NCBI RefSeq assembly: GCF_018619475.1
Contig: NZ_JAHFZG010000003.1
Location: 183,934-247,933 of the forward strand
Origin: Rhodomicrobium sp. Az07
GTDB lineage: Bacteria; Pseudomonadota; Alphaproteobacteria; Rhizobiales; Rhodomicrobiaceae
DNA length: 64,000 nt
Direction of reading: 5' to 3'
The translations under genes and the position numbers were made by a program. Below the pieces are notes generated by a model. That model was given only the letters and a program-made list of their open reading frames with translations. It was not told the origin of the DNA and searched no databases. Numbering within the stretch: position 1 is the first letter of the stretch; the number at the start of each line of letters is the position of its first letter. This document shows, piece after piece, positions 57,580 through 64,000 of the stretch.

Positions 57580-58506
57580 ATGGCGTTTGCAACCAGCACC
57601 CGGCAGGGCGACGACGCCGATTCGGCGGGGGAACCGCGAACGCTGGCGCTTTCAGGTGGGCGCAAGCTCGCATGGGCCGAATATGGCGACGATGCGGGGC
57701 TGCCCGTCTTCGTCTTTCACGGCACGCCCGGTTCGCGCCTGATGTACCGCCTGGCCGACGCGCCTGCGCGGAAGCTCGGCCTGCGCCTCATATCCCCCGA
57801 CCGGCCGGGCTTCGGCTCGTCGGACTTCCAGCCCGGGCGAAAGCTCGTCGACTGGCCGCGCGACGTTGCCGCGCTCGCGGATTGCCTCGGCATCGAGCGG
57901 TTCGCGGTTGCGGGCGTCTCGGGCGGTGGACCATATGCAGCGGCATGCGCAGCACTCCTGCCCCATCGCGTGACAGCCGCCGCGCTCGTCAGCCCGGTGG
58001 GGCCGATGTGTGCGCCCGAAGGTCCGGCAAATCTGCCGCGCGGCGAGGCGATCTTCTTCCGCTCCATGCCGCAGTACACGCTCGCGATGACGGGCGTCTT
58101 TTCAGTGAGCCGCGCCCTGTTCAACGCCGCGCCCGACGCCATGTTTCGCGGGCTGATGCGCCGCGCCGGGCCTGCCGATGCGCCGATCCTGTCGCGGCCC
58201 GATGTCAAGGCAAACGTGCTTGCGGGCGTGACCGAGGGCATGCGGCCCGGCATTCGCGGCGTCGTGCAGGAGTTCAGGATCTTTTCGGAGCGCTGGAATA
58301 TTCCGTTCGAGGCTATCGAGGCGCCGTTCCTGCTATGGCAGGGACTGGCCGACCGGAATGTTCCGGTTTCAGCAGCCCTGCATCTCGGCGAGCTTGTGCC
58401 GCGCTGCAAGCCGGTGCGGGTTGTCGGCGCTGGCCATTACTGGATCTTCGACCACATGGAAGAGGTTCTCGGCTCGCTCAAGGACCGCATGTCGGCGGCG
58501 TCATAA
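57580..58506 (+). CDS. Alpha/beta hydrolase
   Basis: A 308-residue hydrolase: VFHGTPGSRLMYRLADAPARKLGLRLISPDRPGFGSSDFQPGR, nucleophile elbow VAGVSGGGPYA near residue 115, and GAGHYWIFDHMEE with the catalytic His. The start ATG 57580 has GGAGGG 7 bases upstream. It precedes the rhomboid gene by 15 bp, so the two form an operon. Substrate unknown. Confidence 0.87.
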   Translation: MAFATSTRQGDDADSAGEPRTLALSGGRKLAWAEYGDDAGLPVFVFHGTPGSRLMYRLADAPARKLGLRLISPDRPGFGSSDFQPGRKLVDWPRDVAALADCLGIERFAVAGVSGGGPYAAACAALLPHRVTAAALVSPVGPMCAPEGPANLPRGEAIFFRSMPQYTLAMTGVFSVSRALFNAAPDAMFRGLMRRAGPADAPILSRPDVKANVLAGVTEGMRPGIRGVVQEFRIFSERWNIPFEAIEAPFLLWQGLADRNVPVSAALHLGELVPRCKPVRVVGAGHYWIFDHMEEVLGSLKDRMSAAS

Positions 58507-58521
58507 GACAAGGGGCGCCGG

Positions 58522-59277
58522 ATGTTTCCGATCAAAGATTCGATCCGCATCCCGTTCGCGCCGATCGTTACCTACGCGCTGATCCTCATCAATACACTTG
58601 TGTTCCTCTACCAGTCGAGCCTGAGCCAGAGCGAGGCGCAAGCCTTCGCGGCCGAATTCGCGCTCATCCCGCGCCGCTATTTCGATCCCGCCTGGGCCGG
58701 CTATGTCGGTCTTTCCGGCACCGACTACTTCCCTTTCGTGTCCGGCACCTTCATGCATGGCGGATGGTGGCACCTCATCCTCAACATGTGGACGCTGTTC
58801 ATCTTCGGCTCGTCGCTCGAAGGACGCGTGGGGCGCTGGCAGTTTCTGTGCTTCTATCTTCTTTGCGGAGTCACGGCGAGCTATGTGCACGCCTGGTTCA
58901 ACCAGCTCTCGGACGTGCCGACGCTTGGCGCTTCCGGAGCCATCGCGGGCGTACTCGGCGGCTACGCGACCACGTTTCCGCGCGCACGCCTCACGATCCT
59001 GATCCTGATCGTCGTCATTCCGCTGTTCTTCAAGGTGCCCGCGCTGTTTTACGCGCTCGTGTGGTTCGGCTTCCAGTTTGCGCAGGGGTTCATCGACCTC
59101 GGGTCGAACACGGGCGGCGGCATTGCGTGGTGGGCGCATATCGGCGGGTTCGCGGCGGGCGTCGCGTTGATTCCGCTCTGGCGTTTCGCCCCGGATCGAA
59201 CCTATGATGAGGCGCAGCCGCGTTTTCTGCCGCCCGTCGCGAACGCCCCGCCCTGGAAGCCCGGTCCATGGGGATAG
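58522..59277 (+). CDS. Rhomboid family intramembrane serine protease
   Basis: Multi-spanning membrane protease of 251 residues. The catalytic Ser is in LGASGAIAGVLGGY near residue 137; the His is in WWAHIGGFAAGVAL near residue 213; GTFMHGGWWHLILNMWTLFIFG is the conserved segment before. About six or seven hydrophobic helices are visible. AAGGGG lies before the ATG. Cotranscribed with the preceding hydrolase gene. Confidence 0.93.
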   Translation: MFPIKDSIRIPFAPIVTYALILINTLVFLYQSSLSQSEAQAFAAEFALIPRRYFDPAWAGYVGLSGTDYFPFVSGTFMHGGWWHLILNMWTLFIFGSSLEGRVGRWQFLCFYLLCGVTASYVHAWFNQLSDVPTLGASGAIAGVLGGYATTFPRARLTILILIVVIPLFFKVPALFYALVWFGFQFAQGFIDLGSNTGGGIAWWAHIGGFAAGVALIPLWRFAPDRTYDEAQPRFLPPVANAPPWKPGPWG

Positions 59278-59420
59278 CCCTTTGTCTGTGTCGGCGCGGC
59301 GCATGGACGCCTTGCACATCTGTCCCCGTTTTGCCACAGTGGCGCAGAATTACCCTTTGTATACCAGCGTCATGCGAGCTTTCAGCAGGACGCCCCCGGT
59401 AACCCTCAAAGAGAGATGCG

Positions 59421-59975
59421 GTGGAGATGACCGAAGAACAATCGATCGACCAAGGCGAGCCCATCGCAGAGAATGCTGAACAGGCCGTTACCCCTGTAGA
59501 CCCGCATGAGTTCAACGGCGTGAAATACTCGCCCATCACGTTCGCTGAATTTGCCGCTCACACGAAATATTCGTTGTTCGGCGTGCCACGCTACAAATGG
59601 TCCGGCAAGCAGGTCGTCATTCTCTCCACGTTCAGCAGCCGTAAACTGTCCTTCACGCGCCGCGATTTCGCCCGCCGCGACGATCAGATGGGCGAGTTCG
59701 CCTTTCTGAAACCGCCGACAGGGGGCGAGGCTGGGCCGTGCATGGCGCCCGCGCCCGGCTTCGACGACGCGTCATGGCTGAACGCTGGCAAGGAGTGGGA
59801 CGCCTACGCTACCGCAAAGGGCTTGGCGGACGCCGTCCCGCGCCTCTACTTCTACGGAACAGTCATTTTCGACCGGAAGGTGTTCCGTTCGCATTATGTG
59901 GCGCTCGACGGCGTCCGCTTTGCCGGAGCCCACGCGGGCGAGCCTTTGGCGGAGTCCGCAAGCGCTGCGGCGTGA
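59421..59975 (+). CDS. Hypothetical protein
   Basis: About 184 residues from GTG 59421, or 182 from the ATG two codons on (MTEEQSIDQGEP). The middle (YSLFGVPRYKWSGKQVVILSTFSSRKLSFTRRDFARR) and the end (RLYFYGTVIFDRKVFRSHYVALDGVRFAG) have regular strand-like patterns. No signal peptide, membrane segment or known motif. Followed by a clean terminator, so it is a single-gene unit. No functional assignment. Confidence 0.65.
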   Translation: MEMTEEQSIDQGEPIAENAEQAVTPVDPHEFNGVKYSPITFAEFAAHTKYSLFGVPRYKWSGKQVVILSTFSSRKLSFTRRDFARRDDQMGEFAFLKPPTGGEAGPCMAPAPGFDDASWLNAGKEWDAYATAKGLADAVPRLYFYGTVIFDRKVFRSHYVALDGVRFAGAHAGEPLAESASAAA

Positions 59976-60002
59976 ACGGCCCTTTTCGCCACGCGGCATG
60001 AA

Positions 60003-60032
60003 AAGCCTCCGGGTAAAAACCGGGGGCTTTTG
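60003..60032 (+). terminator. Rho-independent terminator
   Basis: AAAAGCC-CCGG and CCGG-GGCTTTT form a stem with one bulge around GTAAAAA. TTTT follows the stem on the plus strand, and the minus strand also reads T-rich, so it may serve both convergent genes. Confidence 0.75.
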
Positions 60033-60051
60033 CGCGCCTGATGCCGCGCTG

Positions 60052-60324
60052 TCATCTCTTGCCGTCCGCCTCGATACGATCCCGTTCGGACACTCCGCGG
60101 CGCCCCTGCCGCGCCCTGAGCCTCGGCGTCAGCCACCACGCAATCGGCGCGGCAAGGATGAAGCTCGCCGCAACGACGCTCCAGATTCCCGCGCTCGCCT
60201 GATCGTGCGGGCCGATCGACTCGCCGTTCAAAAAAAGCAGCATGCCCGCGCCGAACAGCACGGCGTTCACCATCATGTAAACCAGCGCCATCACGGCAAG
60301 GCGCGTCTTGGTTTCCCCTGTCAT
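60052..60324 (-). CDS. Small membrane protein, two predicted spans
   Basis: From ATG 60324 (MTGETKTRLAVMALVYMMVN) it is 90 residues with two hydrophobic helices (AVMALVYMMVNAVLFGAGMLLF and GIWSVVAASFILAAPIAWWL) and a strongly basic tail (RLRARQGRRGVSERDRIEADGKR). AAAGGA lies about 8 bases upstream. A longer frame upstream runs into the CRISPR array and is spurious. Unknown function; it is the last gene before the array. Confidence 0.6.
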   Translation of the reverse strand: MTGETKTRLAVMALVYMMVNAVLFGAGMLLFLNGESIGPHDQASAGIWSVVAASFILAAPIAWWLTPRLRARQGRRGVSERDRIEADGKR

Positions 60325-60350
60325 TCGCGATCCTTTCCCGAAAACCTTGC

Positions 60351-60412
60351 CGGTCCGCATCGAACGGATGCTGGGAACACAGAGCGATCTCCTGGCAGCT
60401 GGCCGTCTTGCT
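60351..60412 (-). repeat. Degenerate trailer-end CRISPR repeat plus spacer
   Basis: Bases 60351-60380 begin CGGT and end GGGAACAC like the repeat but differ in the middle. The 32 bases 60381-60412 that follow have exactly the array spacer length before the first intact repeat at 60413. This is the usual decay at the leader-distal end. Confidence 0.65.
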
Positions 60413-63400
60413 CGGTTCATCCCCGCGTGGGCGGGGAACACACCGTGCATCCGCCGCTCATCGAGGTGGCGGGCGGTTCATCCCCGCGTGGGCGGGGAAC
60501 ACGCTGCAATTCATGCGGGGCTCGCCCAAGGGGGCGGTTCATCCCCGCGTGGCCGGGGAACACGCAAGGGCGCCTTGCCGCATCGCGCGCCGGGCCGGTT
60601 CATCCCCGCGTGGGCGGGGAACACCGTACAGCGCTCACAGCGATACACAGGCCAAGCGGTTCATCCCCGCGTGGGCGGGGAACACCTGGCCAAGCGGCGG
60701 CACGTAATTTTCGATAACGGTTCATCCCCGCGTGGGCGGGGAACACATTATAAATCGGTTTCCCCTTTATTTTTCGGCCGGTTCATCCCCGCGTGGGCGG
60801 GGAACACCCTATCCGGTCCCGCCGCGACAACCGCCGCGGCGGTTCATCCCCGCGTGGGCGGGGAACACTTCGGAGATCAGGCCCTCATAGGGGTATTTGC
60901 CGGTTCATCCCCGCGTGGGCGGGGAACACTGCGTAACGGCTCCCGCCGCCGAGGGCTAACGCGGTTCATCCCCGCGTGGGCGGGGAACACCCGCCGACCA
61001 CGAGTTTCGGCGCAGCCGTGTGCGGTTCATCCCCGCGTGGGCGGGGAACACTCGTCGGCGGTCTTTGTGGACTTTGCCAACACCGGTTCATCCCCGCGTG
61101 GGCGGGGAACACGAGAACATGGGCAACGCGCTCATCGCGCTCGACGGTTCATCCCCGCGTGGGCGGGGAACACTGTTTACCCTGCAGATTACCCCGTGGC
61201 GCAATCGGTTCATCCCCGCGTGGGCGGGGAACACATCGGCTCGGAAAGCGCCTCGGTAAGGTGACGCGGTTCATCCCCGCGTGGGCGGGGAACACCTCTA
61301 TCGATGGATCAGAAGTGAGGGACTCGGCGGTTCATCCCCGCGTGGGCGGGGAACACATATCACCGCTGGCCTCGCGAGTTTTTCCAGGCGGTTCATCCCC
61401 GCGTGGGCGGGGAACACGGATGGAGCCAACGCCAGAACAGGCGGAGTGGCGGTTCATCCCCGCGTGGGCGGGGAACACCAGCCGGATCGAGGCCCGGTTC
61501 TCACGGGACGCGGTTCATCCCCGCGTGGGCGGGGAACACATCGGGCGGGGCCGCCAAGTCCCGCCCACCTCCGGTTCATCCCCGCGTGGGCGGGGAACAC
61601 ATGTTGCGGGTCACGCGCGTCCACTCGTTGCCCGGTTCATCCCCGCGTGGGCGGGGAACACGTCCGTAAATAAATCGACCGTCAGGCATGGACCGGTTCA
61701 TCCCCGCGTGGGCGGGGAACACTAGTAGCGACTTACTGACTGGCCCTCAACTAACGGTTCATCCCCGCGTGGGCGGGGAACACACTGAATTATCAGACCA
61801 CCTCGCTGCGTTTTCCGGTTCATCCCCGCGTGGGCGGGGAACACCTTCACGCGCCCCCACAACTGGCGCGACGCAACGGTTCATCCCCGCGTGGGCGGGG
61901 AACACGAACGCCTTGAATGCCGCGAGCATGTCATATGCGGTTCATCCCCGCGTGGGCGGGGAACACGTCGCGCTGCAAATCGGCTTCTGGATACTCGGCG
62001 GTTCATCCCCGCGTGGGCGGGGAACACGCGCCCATGAGATCAAAAAGCTCGGTCCGTTCCGGTTCATCCCCGCGTGGGCGGGGAACACACCTTAAACGTC
62101 GAGGCAGCCAAGGCGAACGGCGGTTCATCCCCGCGTGGGCGGGGAACACTCGCGGATGTAGAAGGAGTCCCGATACGCGCGCGGTTCATCCCCGCGTGGG
62201 CGGGGAACACTTTCTCTTGCTCGGAACCGCGAAATCCGAGGCCGGTTCATCCCCGCGTGGGCGGGGAACACAATCACTCCCCCCCACGCTGGCGCCGCGC
62301 GGCCGGTTCATCCCCGCGTGGGCGGGGAACACGCCGAATGCGGCGGCTACCACCCGGGCGAAGACGGTTCATCCCCGCGTGGGCGGGGAACACTCAGTGT
62401 CCAGAGCAAACGCGGTTTTGCCTGACGGTTCATCCCCGCGTGGGCGGGGAACACAGCCTGGAAAGCCCCGCCATAGCGCGGGGTTTCGGTTCATCCCCGC
62501 GTGGGCGGGGAACACGCGCTGGCGGGGCTCACGTCGGCGGCGGATCGCGGTTCATCCCCGCGTGGGCGGGGAACACTTGCTCCCACGGACGAGAACTGGT
62601 GAAATAATCGGTTCATCCCCGCGTGGGCGGGGAACACGTCGAGCGTATCCACCCCGACACGTGGGCCGCCGGTTCATCCCCGCGTGGGCGGGGAACACGT
62701 CTGGCGGGACAGCCACCGCCACAGCCAGGACGGTTCATCCCCGCGTGGGCGGGGAACACGGAGCGCGCGTCTCGCTGTCGCGCATCAACCCCGGTTCATC
62801 CCCGCGTGGGCGGGGAACACGCGCCCGATTTGAGCGCATACCAAAGAAGCCCCGGTTCATCCCCGCGTGGGCGGGGAACACCGCGCTCGCCGATGAGTTG
62901 GCCGGGCTGCTCCCGGTTCATCCCCGCGTGGGCGGGGAACACTTTTCTGAAGTAACGACGAGCGCGTCCGCAAGCGGTTCATCCCCGCGTGGGCGGGGAA
63001 CACCAAAGCGAGACGGTGAGCGCGTTCCCGCGCGGCGGTTCATCCCCGCGTGGGCGGGGAACACCTAAATGTCGAGCCGCTTACTCTTGTGGGCAGCGGT
63101 TCATCCCCGCGTGGGCGGGGAACACATTTTGCTACACATTTGACAAAACCAATGTGTCGGTTCATCCCCGCGTGGGCGGGGAACACCTGCTTGATGTGCT
63201 TGCCCGCGCCCTTCAAACCGGTTCATCCCCGCGTGGGCGGGGAACACTGTACGTCAAGCTCACCGAGAGGCTGAAAGAGCGGTTCATCCCCGCGTGGGCG
63301 GGGAACACAGGTTGAAGTCAGCACGAGCCAGATCAGCGGTCGGTTCATCCCCGCGTGGGCGGGGAACACACATCACCAGTCGTTTTGACAGAGCGATAAG

Positions 63401-64000
63401 GCGGTTCATCCCCGCGTGGGCGGGGAACACATTTCCCCGCTTCTGGCGGGCGAAACCGCGATCGGTTCATCCCCGCGTGGGCGGGGAACACATCTGACAA
63501 CCGCGCTTAAAGCGCTCGCAACGCGGTTCATCCCCGCGTGGGCGGGGAACACGTCGACGAGAACTATATTTATGTCTGCACCGTCGGTTCATCCCCGCGT
63601 GGGCGGGGAACACAAGCCCGGCAATCACGAACAGCTGACCCATGACGGTTCATCCCCGCGTGGGCGGGGAACACCGCCCCCGCGCGTCGGGGGCGCAATG
63701 CCGGCGCGGTTCATCCCCGCGTGGGCGGGGAACACGGCGGGAAAACGGACCTCGGCATCGGACTAGCCGGTTCATCCCCGCGTGGGCGGGGAACACTCTG
63801 CATCTTCGCTAAGTTTTGTTTGCTGTTGCGGTTCATCCCCGCGTGGGCGGGGAACACCGTGTGCGATGTTGTTCATGGGGAAACGGCGGCGGTTCATCCC
63901 CGCGTGGGCGGGGAACACAAGCCCGGCAATCACGAACAGCTGACCCATGACGGTTCATCCCCGCGTGGGCGGGGAACACCGCCCCCGCGCGTCGGGGGCG
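60413..64000 (-). CRISPR. Type I-E-like CRISPR array, 59 repeats, open at the window edge
   Basis: A 29 bp repeat (starts CGGTTCATCC, ends GCGGGGAACAC, inner palindrome CCCCGC with GCGGGG) recurs every 61 bp from 60413; repeat 59 starts at 63951, exactly 58 x 61 away. Spacers are 32 bp; 58 are complete and a 59th is cut. Length and wording match type I-E (E. coli-like) repeats. The strand equivalent to E. coli crRNA is the minus strand (5' handle ATGAACCG), so the array is read leftwards; leader and probably cas genes lie beyond base 64000. Repeat 3 carries one base change (C at 60553). Spacers 53 and 58, and 54 and the visible part of 59, are identical. Confidence 0.97.

Noticed and set aside
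60325..60450. N-terminal extension of the small membrane protein gene into the array
   Set aside because: The added residues are translated from the first CRISPR repeat; the ATG at 60324 has a good ribosome site.
60308..63766. Long plus-strand frames with repeated GSSPRGRGT, RFIPAWAGNT and VHPRVGGEH peptides
   Set aside because: These are translations of the CRISPR repeat in three frames; the 61 bp period makes three spurious repeat peptides. No protein is encoded.

Overview
The window looks like chromosome from a GC-rich alphaproteobacterium, most probably Hyphomicrobiales. Supporting this are the metX-metW pair under a SAM-II riboswitch, a ROSE-type thermometer on a small heat-shock gene, the petABC order, the lptC-lptA-lptB-rpoN block, tig-clpP-clpX-lon, surE-pcm-nlpD, a class II ribonucleotide reductase and a GTTC-N7-GTTC LexA-type box. 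The genus cannot be fixed from the sequence alone.

Layout. 1-0.5 kb: N-terminal part of an aspartate aminotransferase, cut by the window edge. 0.75-0.94 kb: a very short ORF with a near-perfect Shine-Dalgarno, three hairpins and a terminator. 0.9-3 kb: metW and metX with the SAM-II riboswitch. 3.7-7.6 kb: acyl-CoA dehydrogenase, an exported methyltransferase and a DUF482-type acyltransferase. 7.6-12.3 kb: rpoN, lptB, lptA, lptC and a short RNase D. 12.4-14 kb: a three-haem cytochrome c. 14.6-19 kb: cytochrome bc1 complex (petABC), trmL and hemF. 19-21.8 kb: clpA-clpS. 22-28.3 kb: a D,D-carboxypeptidase with a SPOR tail, a secreted Arg-rich protein, a SET protein, tlyA, a RumA-type methyltransferase and a thermometer-controlled Hsp20. 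28.3-36.5 kb: lysophospholipase, a DUF985 cupin and the proteostasis block lon, clpX, clpP, tig. 36.7-42.8 kb: accessory metabolism (MpaB-like oxygenase, TetR regulator, flavin reductase, zinc alcohol dehydrogenase, malonyl-CoA synthetase). 43-49.2 kb: NlpD-like lipoprotein, pcm, surE, carboxylesterase and an L,D-transpeptidase. 49.2-52.8 kb: gene-poor DNA, including an inverted pair of about 90 bp structured repeats around three small-metabolism genes. 52.9-60.3 kb: acs, nrdJ behind a LexA-type box, an alpha/beta hydrolase, a rhomboid protease and two uncharacterised genes. 60.35-64 kb: a long type I-E-like CRISPR array that runs off the window.

How the parts work together. Protein quality control is unusually well represented (Lon, ClpXP, ClpAS, trigger factor, Hsp20, rhomboid protease, Pcm repair). 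So is envelope maintenance (LptABC, DacF, L,D-transpeptidase, NlpD-like protein) and respiration (bc1 complex, a soluble or periplasmic cytochrome c, haem synthesis through HemF).

The CRISPR array is the most conspicuous accessory feature: 59 repeats in exact 61 bp register, one degenerate terminal unit and an internal five-unit duplication. Repeat orientation implies transcription leftwards from a leader beyond base 64000, so the youngest spacers and probably the cas genes lie outside the window. I found no tRNA, rRNA or intact insertion sequence.
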